A stretch of 64,000 nt of DNA from Cacajao melanocephalus. Lineage: Eukaryota > Chordata > Mammalia > Primates > Pitheciidae. The stretch covers positions 46,008 through 110,007 of the forward strand of contig CAUYLG010004978.1 of NCBI GenBank assembly GCA_963573385.1, written 5' to 3'. Positions 14,081 to 62,175 of this stretch are shown in pieces. Made by a program: the position numbers and the translations under genes. The notes beneath the pieces are model-generated. The model ran no database searches. It was not told the origin of the DNA and was given only the letters and a program-made list of their open reading frames with translations. Every line of letters starts with the position of its first letter. Within the stretch, counting starts at the first letter, position 1.

Positions 14081-16910
14081 GTGCTGGTCTACCAGCCAGT
14101 TGCTAAGTGTTTGCCCAGCTCTTGTGGGGATGGATACACAACAACCCAATCACAGCAGCTGAGGCTGCAGCCCATTCTGGCTCCTCCAATCAGGAAGGTG
14201 GGGACACACCAATTATTCCCTTCTGGCCTCCTGATGTTCCTATCTGGTAGATACTAACATCATTTCTTTAAACAAATAAAACTGAGGCACAGAGAGATTG
14301 TTGATTGTCAGAAGCCCCCCAGTAAATAGAAGAGCTGGGGGACACCCTAGGCATTTTGCCTCCAAATCCACTATCCTGCCCCAGTCACTGGGCTATTTCT
14401 TTTCAGTTTCATTGACACTGAAGAATGGCAGGTGCCTGTGAAGCCCACTGGGTCATGTGAAGTTTCACCAGCAGGTGGAAAGGTCAGTACTTTGATCATG
14501 TTTCAGGGTATCTGCTTCAATTGCTTGATACAATCAGATTTTCTAAAAGTGGTTGGAATTCACTTGGGGTGGCTGGCAAAATATTTTGGAAAATATTAGG
14601 GAAAGTTATAAATTATAGTTTCAAACCTTTTGGAAAGCAGAAAGGTTTTACTGGGGCAGGCTGAAGGCAGCCGCCTCATTTACATTAGCATAGGAAAGAG
14701 ACAGAGATGAAAAGAGACGTTCCCAGTTTAAGTCTGGTTACCCACATCCCTTTGTCTCTACTCTAACTGTTTACTCATGTAAACTTTGTGCTGGATGGTC
14801 TTCTCAGGGGGAGATTAAAGGGAAATTACCTGTTAATAGTATTTACTCTGGATCTGGAACTTAAAGCTTTTATCCTTCATAAAACCATTCTTTTAACCAT
14901 GTTAATTATCCACAAGTGTGTTAACTTAGAAACTCTGCCATAAAATCTGACTGAATAAATGCAACAATACAGAGGGAGTCTTGCTTGATTGGCTGCGTTT
15001 TGCTCTCTGAAAGCAGTCAACAACCATCCCTCACCCACTTGAATCACTGTAATGGTGTGAGAATGCATTCATTCATCCATAGCTGAGTCAGAGTCTGCAG
15101 GCCAGACTTCTGCAGGTGGTAGTCAATGTCTCAAAAGATGATGGTGAAGTTCAATGGGTTCCAGCTCTGCAGGCTCTTGTTACACTTCACCTCGAGAGGC
15201 TTTGGTGGGTCAAACTGGCTGGGAAATGTCTGGTCCTGACTCTGTGCCTTGTCTGGTGTTAAGAGACTTTAGTTTCAACCTCAGATCTACTGCTTATACG
15301 TGTGCACTGAAACCATCTGGCATCTCTGAGGTTTGTTCCCCCTGTTTCATATTCTGTCTGCCTAGTAGTCATGAGATGTTTTACAGCACAGAACTTGTTC
15401 ATATTTAGTATTCATCAAAAGGTGAGTGAACCTAGATTGGCACCCAACACCTTTATTAATGACACCTGTCAACAATGCTGGCCTCCTGGGATTTGTTTTC
15501 AAGAGCATCAATAAGTTAATGAGAAGAAAATGACTGACATTTATTTTCAACCTGGCCAACATGGGTAAACCCTGTCTGCACATAAAGGGCAGTCCTTCTG
15601 TGCCCCCTACATACCCTGCCCTTTAGTTTTTACACATATGATTTTAGTAATCCTCATGTGTCAATTGGTATACAACTTGACTCTGAGAAATGAAAATTCA
15701 GACTAGCTACAGGTTAAGCAATAGGTTACTAAATTATTTCATGTAATGAGAAGTCTGAAAGTGGTGGTTCCAGTAACAACATGAAGTCCCAAGGACTCAG
15801 GCCCCTTTTTTTTTGCTTCTGCTCTGCCATCCTCAGTTTGTTGACTTTTCATTCTCAGGCTTGTGCCTCACATACCCAAAATGGCCGCTGCAGCTCCAGC
15901 CATCACATTTGCACACAAGGAAAGAAGAGAATGAGTAGATGGTCATTCTCTTCCTGAGGAAGAGAATCTTTTCTAGAAGCCCCGAGCAGGTTTCCCTTGC
16001 ATCCCATTGGCCAGAATTGGATCAGAGGCCCATCCCTAGGTCAATACATAGAGGAATCATCGGCACTATCTCTTATGGGGTTATGTCTATAGGGATCATA
16101 AACCCCCTCCATGAACACAAGCCTGCTGCTACCTCCAAGCAGCCACACATGCTTCAGCATCCCTTGTTAATAAGTTACAGGAAAGGGGACGAGAACGAGT
16201 AACTATCATTTAAGCCACAGTGTCAAGCATTCCTACTGAGACCTGGAGGTGCTGAGAACTTGCCAAGGTGTGAGACGAGCTGCAAGGAGGCCACCGTGGC
16301 TTGGGACAGTGCATGACAGGGAGAGAGGAAGAAGTGTGCAGGGAGCTGGCCGGCCCAGGGGCCACGCCAGGACGGGGGACTCTGGGCTGTGTGATGAGCA
16401 GGCTTTGGACAGTTGTATCCAGGAGATGATCTGTGCATGATGCTAGTTCAAGGATTGCTCTAGGATGTGTGGACAGTAGAGGGTGGGTGGGGAGGCTGGG
16501 TATCAGTCAGGAGGCTGTGGCAGTGGTCCTCATGGGGAGCACAGGGCTGGACTGGGACAGCCCGTAGGAGACTTCTCATCTCCTTTCTTGCACAAGGAAG
16601 AGACTCAGTGGCAGCAGAGCAGCAAAGGTGCAGGTGAGGAACCCCAACCCCCAGGGAGAGCAAGCACCCAGAGATGCGTGGGGACAGCTCCAGCACCAAG
16701 CGGCCTCTGACGGATGAGCGGAGAAGGGAAACAGAAAATGCGTTACCATGGCTTTCATGTGTCACGAAGGTGATGCTGTAACCTGAGCCTCTGAGCTCAT
16801 TTTATTTGTGAATTCCTGTCATTTCTAGATGGGTGGACTGAAAACCATCCTCCTTCACTTGCAGCTAGGGAGAGGGGAGTGCAAGAGGGCAAATGAAAAC
16901 CAGAAGTAGG

Positions 16911-17210
16911 GCCAGGCATGATGGTTCATGCTGTAATCCCAGCACTTTGGGAGGCTGAGGCAGGAGGATAACCTGAGGTCAGGAGTTTGAGACAAACCTG
17001 GCCAACATGGTAAAACCGTGTCTCTACTAAAAATACAAAAATTAGTCAGGCGTGGTGGCACGTGCCTGTAATCCCAGCTACCTGGGAGGCTGAGGCAGGA
17101 GAATTGCTTGAACGTGGGAGGTAGAGGTCGCAGAGAGCCAAGATCCCACTACTGCACTCCAGCCTGGCCAACAGAGTGAGACTCTGTCTAAAAAAAAAAA
17201 AGAAAGAAAA
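16911..17210 (+). repeat. AluS-type element in the CCN4 upstream promoter region
   Basis: It is a full-length plus-strand Alu with an A-rich tail. It is flanked by a perfect 16-bp target-site duplication, gaaaaccagaagtagg, at 16895-16910 and 17211-17226. It ends about 400 bp before the inferred CCN4 transcription start. Confidence 0.95.
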
Positions 17211-17580
17211 GAAAACCAGAAGTAGGAGCAGCCTAGAGAAATGACAAGGAGTTGATTTTCCACTGGGAGCCCTCTCAAAGCCCACACACCCGCCTGCCTG
17301 AGGTAACAGTATCTCTGCCCCCATCCCGCACCCTCCCACGCTCCCCCCTCCCTACTGTTGTGAAGACCTAGGCAGGGTGACCCCAGCTCCTCTGTGAGAA
17401 TTTCACGCCCTAGTGTGAAATCATAGCCTTGTAACTTTCCCTTTAAGAACTGTCAGAGCTGGGGAGGCTGGCCAAGCTCAGGCTGGAGGTGGGGACAGAG
17501 GGAAGAAAGAAAAAAAAAAAAAAAGAGAGAGAGGCAGGAAAAGTTTTTTCAGAGGAAAATGCAGGGTTTGTCCTTCACCC

Positions 17581-17588
17581 TGACGTCA
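17581..17588. promoter_or_regulatory. Consensus CRE (CREB/ATF) palindrome
   Basis: This is the exact 8-bp TGACGTCA, placed about 155 bp upstream of the CCN4 start codon and roughly 45 bp upstream of the inferred transcription start. The position is typical for a functional CRE. Confidence 0.7.
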
Positions 17589-17711
17589 GATCTTGCTTTA
17601 ATAAAACCCCCCAAGGGCTGCGGAAGAGGCATATCTGGTGCTCCTGATGGGCCGGCCAGTCTGGGCCAAGCTCCCCCGAGAGGTGGTCGGATCCTCTGGG
17701 CTGCTCGGTAG

Positions 17712-17736
17712 ATGCCTGTGCCACTGACGTCCAGGC
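17712..17736 (+). promoter_or_regulatory. Out-of-frame upstream ATG overlapping the CCN4 start
   Basis: The ATG at 17712 lies in the inferred 5' UTR, 25 nt before the main start and in a different frame. In the spliced message its frame stays open across the exon 1/2 junction and ends at a TGA about 90 nt into exon 2, giving an overlapping uORF of about 62 codons. Its context is weak (T at -3, C at +4), so leaky scanning to the main ATG is expected. Confidence 0.55.
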
Positions 17737-53753
<36,017 letters not shown>

Positions 53754-55379
53754 GCAGGCACAAATCTTGGGGTTCTAGGGGGCTGGCCCAATGCCTGCAA
53801 AGCAGTCAGCCATTAGGGCCAATAACTTCTCACTATTGAGCCTTGTTCTGTCAATTTCTCAGTCTTTCCTAGTTACCCTGATCTGGACACTTGGCCTCCT
53901 TTTCTGTCTCTAACCACCCGAATGACCCATGATGGGGCTGCTAGGCCCATACTATGAGTTTTCCCCCTGGCAATATTAAGCATCTACTCTAAAGAAAAAT
54001 GCCTGTTGCTAGCTGTTCTGGACTACATCCAAGCCTGATCCAGCCTTTCCAAGTCACTAGAAGTCCTGCTGGATCTTGCCTAACTCCCAAGAAATGGAAT
54101 CGGTAGACTTCCAGTATTACTAATTTCTTCTTTAGATGCCATACCACAAGACTCTTTGGGCCCATTCAGATGGATAGACGGGATTTAGAGCAATAGAATC
54201 ATCTATTATTTGGAGACTGCCAAGTGGTACTGTAATGGGTAATTCTGACCTCAGCAAACCAAAACTATCCGGATTCCAAATATGTTTGCACCCCAAGATC
54301 ATCAAACATTTGCCAAGTGAGGTGAATAGTTGTTTGGTTTTGATTTTTAACAGAAAGTTGTATCCATTAACCTGAGCACTGTTGAGGTTAAGTTTCTCTT
54401 CGCCCCTACACTATGAAGGGTACAGATTAGGTTTATCCCAGTCAGAAATAAAATTTGATAAACATTCTTATTGATGGGTAAAGTCCCCAGTTAATACTCC
54501 AGAGACAGGGCAAGGTCAACCCATGTCAGAAGGACTGATTGACCCTCACGCTGAATCAGCTGCTGACTGGCAGGGCTCTGGGCAGTTGGCCAGGCTCTTC
54601 CTTGAATCTTCTCCCTGGTTCTTCTGCTTGGGGCTCATAAAAATTGCTAGGGCCTCTGAACTGGCCTGTCTGGCCCCTGAGAGTGGTGCCCTGAAACAAA
54701 CATTCTTCTACTCTTACAGAGCCTTGAGAGACCCAGCTGCAGACCATGCCAGACCCACTGAAATGACCAAGACAGGTTCAGGTTGGGGTGTGGGTCAAAC
54801 TAAGAAGTGAGTCTACTTGGTAGTAGCCTGGGTGGCCTGTAGAGCTGGAGGCTATGGGACTCCAATTGTCCCCGTGCTCAGGACACATCTATTGCAGAGA
54901 CTGATTTCACAGCCTTTGGTTCTGCTGACCAAATGGCTAGTTTTCTGGTATGAAGATAGAGGTTTACCAGTTGTTTAGAAACAGAAATAGCCCGAACAAG
55001 GGTTTAAAGCTGAAGAGGTTGAAGCTAAAAGGCAAAGGTTATTGTTAATGGAAATCAGGCTATTATTTATTTTATTAGTAAAATATAATATTTACTATTA
55101 TAATTCTTTTATTTGGGATCTTTTCTGTGCCATTGTTCTCAGTGCTTTGTGTATGTTAGCTCACTGAATCTTCACGACAATGTTGAGAAGTTCCCATTAT
55201 TATTTCTGTTTTTACAAATGTGAAACGGAAGCTCCAAAAGGTGAGAAAGCTTGACAAGAGTCACCCAGTTGGTGAGTGGGAAAGTTAGTATTCAGATAGA
55301 AATTGGACGTCTTTATAACCCATGTTTTCCCCATTTTTTAAAGAGTTTCCAAATGTGTCAGAATAGGAAAACATATTGG

Positions 55380-55385
55380 AATAAA
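55380..55385 (+). terminator. Candidate proximal CCN4 polyadenylation signal AATAAA
   Basis: A canonical hexamer is followed by a T-rich stretch. Cleavage here would give an mRNA near 2.85 kb, close to the size I recall for the original human WISP-1 cDNA (about 2.8 kb). Another AATAAA at 54447 is less well supported by downstream sequence. Confidence 0.4.
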
Positions 55386-57387
55386 TGGCTTGATTTTTCA
55401 CTGTCATTTTTTCCTCTTATTATCTTTCCAGCTCCTTTTCAAAAGATAAGAGTGTCTGATTTTCTGATAATTTAGATGCTTAAGCATCCAAAACATATGG
55501 AACAGACAAAAATCCAGGAATCCCCTATAGCTTATCCCCTCTTTCCAATCAGAACCAGTTCTCATCAAACCTTTCAAAGATGATTCTGTTTACCCAATGC
55601 TGCATATTGAATGTTGTGTAGTTATTCACAGGGAATTATGTGCAGTGTGCAGAGAGATTCCTAAACAGGGAAAGGACTGGGAATACGTCCTCCTTACTGT
55701 GACGTCTGTGAAGCCTAGTCCAGTGCAAGGTATACAGTGGTGCTCATTAAATACGTGATAAATACAGGAAGCTATGCATGTGTTCCTATTTGTATTCAGA
55801 AGCTCTCTTCTTCCAAAGCTAAATGAAAATATAATTTTAGTAGTCAAAATTTTATATTAAGTGCCATAGCAAAAAAGACATTTAATATTTTAAAGAAATG
55901 CATATTATATATACATATCTTTGTCTATACATATGCAAGAATTCTTGTATAAAGACTATTCACTCCATGAATGATCTCTTCTGAAAGTCAGTGTGGATCA
56001 TATTAGATTTTCTTAGACTGAAAACACCTACTGTCTACAAATGACATGGCTAAGTAACAGCTCACTCCATTTGAAATTCAGTGGAAACCCAAAAGTTAGG
56101 TTCTTACTGAATTTGCATCTCAATTTGGGAAACCGCAATTAGCTTTCAAAGATATAGGAAGCCTGTTTGGAGAAACTAGGGATTATTCTTGGCAATGGGT
56201 AGAAGAAGGTGGCCAGATTCACTCAGGCACCACTAGTTTTAAGAAATGGAACTGTCTTATGCAGAGCCCAGAGGGCAAGTCTCAGACCCATGGGTTGAAG
56301 CAATGGAGAAGGAAATTTGGATCCAATTTAATGAAGCTCTTTAAAACAGTCAGAATTTCCCTGCAATGGTATGGCCTGATTCAATAAAAATTAAGAATAA
56401 TAAATATAATAGAAAAATCTCCATTGATTGTTTACGGTACTTGGTGCCAAGTACTATGCAAAGTTCTTCATTATCTTATTTAATTATTACAGAAATTTTG
56501 AGTATGCATCTCTTCACCATTTTATAAATGGTGACTTTAGACTCAGATGTTCTGAGAAGTCAGCCTCCAAAAAGTTAGAGCCCAAACATCAGCTTGTTCT
56601 ACCAGCCCCTGCTCCTGCAGAGGCCTCTAGAAAAGACCTGAATGACTCCTGTTGAGAATCACATCTACAAGGGACTTCAAATAGACCAAATAGATCATCA
56701 CCTCTCTGGTCCCTTGTTAACTATATGTTCTGAGACAAAGGGAAGGTACACTAAGGGTTATCCTTTGCTAAGGAAATCTACTTGAGTACTTAGAGTGAAT
56801 TACTCAGGTGTGCTTAGGTGTGGGAAAGGGAGGGAGACCTGAATTCACCAAAGTAAATCGTGCTAAACCTTATTATAAGCATTTGATGAGTGTTTAGCTC
56901 ACACCAAGCCTTGTGGAAGGTGCTTTTCTGCCATATCTCAATTAATCCTCACAGCAAACCTAAAGAATATGGCATTATCATCTGAGTCTCATAGAAGTTT
57001 AGTAGTTTACTCAAGGTCTTACCAGCCAGTGAACAGCAGACCAAGACTGGAAACTCAGGATAGTGGGATACGTTAGCCATCTCCTCTGGTACTACACCTG
57101 TTCTGTCCTCCAAATCAAAAGGCATGACCTTTATAAGAGGCGTTTTACTAACAATAGCTGTGATTTTAACTTGGAAAATGATTCAGAGAGTGATCAAAGA
57201 AAGTAGATTCAAATGATATGATTGTCTGTAATCTTGCTAGCCTGGTACTGTGTGTCCATAGAAATTACGGGGAAGTAATTCAGCTCCTATTATGTTGAAG
57301 TATGTCACTGCTTTTTACAAACTTGTCTTGATGCAAAGCAGCCACAGTGATAACCCTGCATATCTGGGAATCATTAACAGTTATCTC

Positions 57388-57420
57388 TGTGTGTGTATAT
57401 ATATATATGTATGTATGTAT
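57388..57420. repeat. GT/AT/GTAT simple repeat in the CCN4 3' UTR
   Basis: A short (GT)n(AT)n(GTAT)n compound tract inside the inferred 3' UTR. Confidence 0.85.
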
Positions 57421-57657
57421 CTATTTTCAAACTGTGATTTCATAAATATTCCTACTGCCATTTTTGTAACGAAAAAACTGCACATGAGGAAATGTCTTAG
57501 AATTTCCAAATAGAGGAAAAATAACACTTGGGTAATCTGTCATGTTTTACAATAGGGTTCATTTTTCTTGTGATTTGTGTAGCGTGGAACGTGTTTGCTC
57601 AATGTGAAGGGTTTTCATTGCTCAGTTTCTCTGTTTTAAGACTTTTCTCTTTAAGGT

Positions 57658-57663
57658 AATAAA
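57658..57663 (+). terminator. Candidate distal CCN4 polyadenylation signal AATAAA
   Basis: A canonical hexamer is followed after about 25-35 nt by a G/T-rich stretch (ggatttggtggcttctcttg), as expected for a cleavage and polyadenylation site. The position fits the expected end of the long CCN4 transcript. Confidence 0.5.
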
Positions 57664-59810
57664 CCATCAGCAAAGTCACTTACTGGATTTGGTGGCTTCT
57701 CTTGTACATGCAGCTGTTATGAGACAATGATGGGGCATCGAGCACGTTCAATAAATGTGCAGATGGTGGAAACCAGGCCCCAGATATTTTATATATGGAA
57801 ATTAAAGTGGCTTAAAAGTTTGGAAATGGGCTCAGAAACACAAATATTAGAACTCAAAGGCTGCCAATGTATCCAGGCTGAAAGACACCTCATGTAAATA
57901 TAAAATGAAGTTTCTGGCATTCGTTCATTCACTCACTCAGGTAGTCAGTGACTTTCTACATCCCTAACGAGGCTGAGTGCTGTGAGGTCAGGGACTGTAA
58001 CTGCATCCTCTGAGCCTAGTTCAGAAGCAGCCACATGTGAAGAACTGAGTAAGCAGGGACTGGATGGATGGACAGAGTGTCTATTGCCAGCTGCCTTAGG
58101 AACCAAGAGGAGGAAAAAATGCATAAGGAAGGCCGCAGATGCAATCGAAACACTCCTGACTTTGGGCCTCAAATGGATCCTGATATACTTCATTCCTTAC
58201 TGGGTCCATCTGAGCCTCAGTTTCTCCAGCTGTGAAATGTAGAAAACAATAGTACTTACTCCTCAGTGGGATGCATATTGCCTACAAAATTTTAAAATAG
58301 AGCTTAGAACACTAAGCGCTAAATAAACTTAGAACATCAAACACTTACTAAACACATCTATTATTAGCTGAGTTTCTTCATAAACTGGGGGTAATCAGCA
58401 AGGCTGCAGTAAGAATTAATGTCAATGTGTGTGTTTGTATATTTAATTTATTTAGTCCTTATTTAAAACAGCAAATGTAAAGAAAACTATACTTACAGTA
58501 TCACTATTTATACTCAGTTGAATGCTCTTTTACCTCAACTATAGACTGCTTAGCCCCTTAGCTTTTTTCCATTTATGTTTTCAACTTATGCTGTAACTTG
58601 ATTTAAAACCCAGCTTCTCTAAAGCAGAAAGGGTGTGTTATACTTTTCTGTGTCTCCCAAGCCCAGCACAGCACACAGCACATGCTGAGCTGTATGAGCA
58701 GATGTGCAGATGGCTGAGGTGAATGAAGTGAATGCCTCTTTTGACACCTCCTGGCCAAATCCCTCTCATCCACTGCCCCCAAAACACATGATGAGAGTAT
58801 AATAAAAGTCAAAGGGAGACTCTATTCCAATAAAAACATAATTGTCACATGCATTCTTTCTAAGAACACTATCCTAAAGCATATTGGTTTCAAAATTGGA
58901 ACTTAGGTCGTGGAGACCTGTGGGTGCCTCAGATTAAGAGGAATATACAGATGTTAGAGCAATTTTTTTTAGGATATCAGGTGGCTGAATTTTGGGGAAA
59001 ATGGGATTTAGGGGAAACGACCAGAGCATTTTATTATGAAGTATTTTATTATCAAAAGCATATTGCAGAGATCTCAATCACCCCTATTGACAAAATTGGA
59101 ATGCAAAGGCATCCTCTGTGTTCAGAGAACCAATTTCTAGTTGATTCTGTGTTCTTTCTAAATGTAGGACTGAGCAAAAATGACTTCTGAGGAGACAAAC
59201 AAGCTGGCACAAAGCCCACGCACTGTTTCATATGTTATATTCTGTAACAAACGCCTCCAGATCCCAGCCTAAGCCTCACTGTTCTTGTTTTTCATACAAC
59301 CCTAACAATGTAGATTTCTTAGTCTGTTCCATATAAAGGGAAAGGAAGCTGCCCGAAGCAGGCTTATTGATAGCAGAGGCCAACCAGGCAGCAGAGGAGA
59401 AGGTGGAAAAATTAAAAACCAGATGAAAGATACAAAAGCAGGTCATCCAAGTCCGAGTGGGCCAAACACCCGTCACAGTCAATAAAAACCTTACGGGCAC
59501 CCACAGTCTTAGTTAGTTCCGGGAACTAACTGACATTCCAGAATCCCAAGACATCAATAGGCAATGGCATGAGTCATGTGCTCAGTGAACTGTTGTAAAA
59601 GACATCAAGGAATTTAATCCATTTTAGAATAGGCTGGGCAAGCAATTGAATCTCTCCAAGCCCTGGTTTTCTCATCTATGAAGCAAGAAAAACTCCTCAC
59701 AAATAAATAACAAAAAGAGGAAAGAATACATAAAGCACACTAAAGAGTATTAAAAGAAGTGCACATTGTGTGCTTTGCTCTATGCTGGCCCGGTCGATAC
59801 AAAAGAATTC

Positions 59811-60064
<254 letters not shown>

Positions 60065-60497
60065 CTACACCCACAGTGACAACGTGTGTGATAAATGCTA
60101 AATGTCTCCTCTCTGCAGGGTGGCACGTGCTCCTGGGGAGGGCTGGGCATTCAGCAGACACTTCTCAAAGTAGGGATGAGAAAGGGCATGTTCTGCCAGA
60201 GTGAAGTTGGCTGTGAATGGGTTTAATCATGCAACAGATTTGCCCAATTCACCAGCACAACTACATCAATTACTCAGACATCTGCTGCATGTATGCCAGG
60301 GAGAGGCGGCAGGAGCAACGCGAGCCCAGTCACAGTTGATTAGACAGGGAGTGGACACCTGAGTAGAGCTGGACCAATGAGATTCTTCCCCTTAAGAGAC
60401 ACAAAAACCTGATTAGTTTTGGGTTCAAGAGCCAAAAAGTGAGGTAGCCTGTGGGTTGGGGCCACCATTGTATGCTTCACAGTTACAGAAAGATCCG

Positions 60498-60671
60498 ATC
60501 TTAGAAAAGAGGAGGCTAACTCTTCCCCAATCCTGTCTCCCACTCTGTAAGGCCAAGCCTCACCTTCTGCTCTTGGATTCCATGTGGGACACTGTGAAGG
60601 GTTTCCATGTAGCCTAAGAAGCCCAATATAAATATGTAAGCTAATGGATTTAGGCTAATTCTAGGGACCAA
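60498..60671 (+). repeat. Duplicated segment, copy A (putative source)
   Basis: It is 174 bp and highly similar to 61991-62162. It has no Alu upstream and no A-tail downstream, where the sequence continues tccaattac. It may be single-copy ancestral DNA or part of an unrecognised interspersed repeat. Confidence 0.8.
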
Positions 60672-61094
60672 TCCAATTACTCTCTAAGGGAAACTTTGCT
60701 GAAAAGGGCCAAAGACAGAACCCGCACATGCTAATCTCAACGCACACTTGGCCTCCCAGGTGCTGCTGAAACCCAAGAGTCCGGAGATTTGAAACCAAAA
60801 CAAGCAGCTAGGAGACCAGAATCAGATCCCCAGCTGGCCAAACAGCCTTTGGGTGTACATCTCTAAATAGCACCGATACATGTAAACACCTGCAATAGTT
60901 CCTTCCTTGAGGAAGCCAGACCACAGCAGGTCTCTGTGCCACACCAACTCCCTAAAGCTGGCACTGCCCCTGTACCGTGATGCCTCCTCGCCAGTTCCTC
61001 CACCACCCACTTTATCTTGTTCCCAACTCACACAGGACACAGTAGGAAAGGCACTTCTCATGAGCCAACATGCTCCTCCCTCCCCTGACCTTAA

Positions 61095-61560
61095 ACGGGG
61101 CTCCTTAACCTGGGGTCCCTGGGCCCTCCAAGGATCTGTGTATAGAATTCAGAGAGCCCTATTCTCAGATGGGAAAAAAAAATGCATCTTTGTTTTTCCT
61201 AACCACTAATCGCAACTTAGCATGTCCTTCTATCTAAATGTAGGCAACAATCACCAATAGTATCAGCAGTTGTAATCACAGATAATCCTCTTATTTCAAT
61301 TGCAGCAGATAGCTTCAAAGTACAGGACTTTGAAATTGCAGCGATATTGATGTTGAGATCTGTCTCAGCATTGCTGCTGAAGAAGCACCTGTGACTACGT
61401 CACACAGTAGTCACATTTAGATAATTATATTTCACTACAAGTGGTTTCTTTTGTAGTCATGTATTTTATGTACTTAAAACTATTCCGAGAAGGGGTCTGA
61501 AGCCTTCTCTAACTTATCAAAGGGATCATCCACGGCACAAAGAAGCCCAAGGACTCTGCC
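61095..61560. repeat. Probable DNA-transposon fossil, family not assigned
   Basis: It opens with cggggctccttaacctgggg, has an interior (gatgggaaaaaaaaatgcat, aatgtaggcaacaatcacc) and closes with gagaaggggtctgaagcctt and tccacggcacaaag. This layout is familiar from an old mammalian interspersed element, but I cannot name it. Confidence 0.45.
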
Positions 61561-61708
61561 TTCCTCTCAGCCCCTGCTGGGACAGGATAGAACTGTGAGG
61601 GAGCCACTCTCTGTTAAGACCATCACTCTAGACTCACCTCCTGCCATGCACAGCTCACAACGTCATCTGCCCAGGCCTACACTACAGGTTCCTCACAAAG
61701 ACACATAC

Positions 61709-61994
61709 TAGGCTGGGCGTGGTGGCTCACTCCTGTAATTCAAGCACTTTGGGAGGCCGAGTTGGGTGGATCACCTGAGGTCAGGAGTTCAAGACCAGCC
61801 TGACCAACATGGTGAAACCTCGTCTCTGCTAAAAATACAAAAAAATTAGCTGGGCATGGTGGTGTGTGCCTATAATCACAGTTTCTCTGGAGGCTGAGGC
61901 AGGAGAATCACTTGAATCCAGGAGGCAGAGGTTGCAGTGAGACGAGATCACTCCATTGCACTCCAGCCTGTGTAACAAGAGTAAAATTCCATCT
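61709..61994 (+). repeat. Alu (S-like) lacking an A-tail, part of a chimeric insertion
   Basis: It is a full-length Alu from ggctgggcgtgg to ccatct. Where the A-tail should begin it continues directly into a copy of local sequence (61991-62162), and an A-rich tail follows that copy. The 5' flank aagacacatac (61698-61708) is matched by aagacgcatac at 62176-62186, downstream of the added segment. Confidence 0.9.
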
Positions 61995-62175
61995 TAGAAA
62001 AGAGGCTAACTCCTCCCCAATCCCGTCTCCCACTCTGTAAGGCCAAGCCTCACCTTCTGGTCTTTGATTCCATGTGGGACACAAAGGAAGAGTTTCCATG
62101 TAGCCTAAGAAGCCCAGTATAAATATGTAAGCCAATGGATTTAGGCTAATTCTAGGGACCAAAAAAAGAAAAAAC
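61991..62175 (+). repeat. Duplicated segment, copy B, with terminal A-rich tail
   Basis: It aligns with 60498-60671 from atcttagaaaagag to ctagggaccaa, at about 93% identity by eye with one 3-nt gap. Homology stops exactly where the A-rich stretch begins (62161-62174). It joins the Alu across the shared ATCT. Confidence 0.85.

Larger units (their letters stand above)
17540..17736 (+). promoter_or_regulatory. CCN4: CCN4 core promoter and 5' UTR
   Basis: A perfect CRE palindrome (TGACGTCA) lies at 17581-17588. About 10 nt further is an A/T-rich TATA-like element, TTTAATAAAA, at 17597-17606. If it works as a TATA box, transcription would start near 17625-17635 and leave a 5' UTR of about 105-115 nt, close to what I recall for human CCN4. 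A second CRE-like 7-mer (TGACGTC) is at 17725-17731 in the 5' UTR. CREB/CRE dependence of the CCN4 promoter in Wnt/beta-catenin signalling has been reported. The exact start site is inferred. Confidence 0.7.
53754..57685 (+). other. CCN4: CCN4 3' UTR (inferred extent)
   Basis: Sequence after the stop codon has no convincing coding potential. It becomes AU-rich, with ATTTA-type runs near 55060-55110, and contains MIR/L2-like fragments near 55130-55280, 55690-55770 and 56900-57060. AATAAA signals occur at 54447-54452, 55380-55385 and 57658-57663. The last is followed by GT-rich sequence and would give a 3' UTR of about 3.9 kb, in line with the long human mRNA as I recall it. Confidence 0.6.

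Noticed and set aside
15551..15580. Alu-like 30-mer (cctggccaacatgggtaaac...)
   Set aside because: Too short, with no flanking Alu sequence. It may be a chance match or a tiny Alu remnant.
58924..59190. 88-codon + strand frame downstream of CCN4
   Set aside because: It gives an ordinary-looking translation but matches no family I recognise and has no nearby splice or promoter support.
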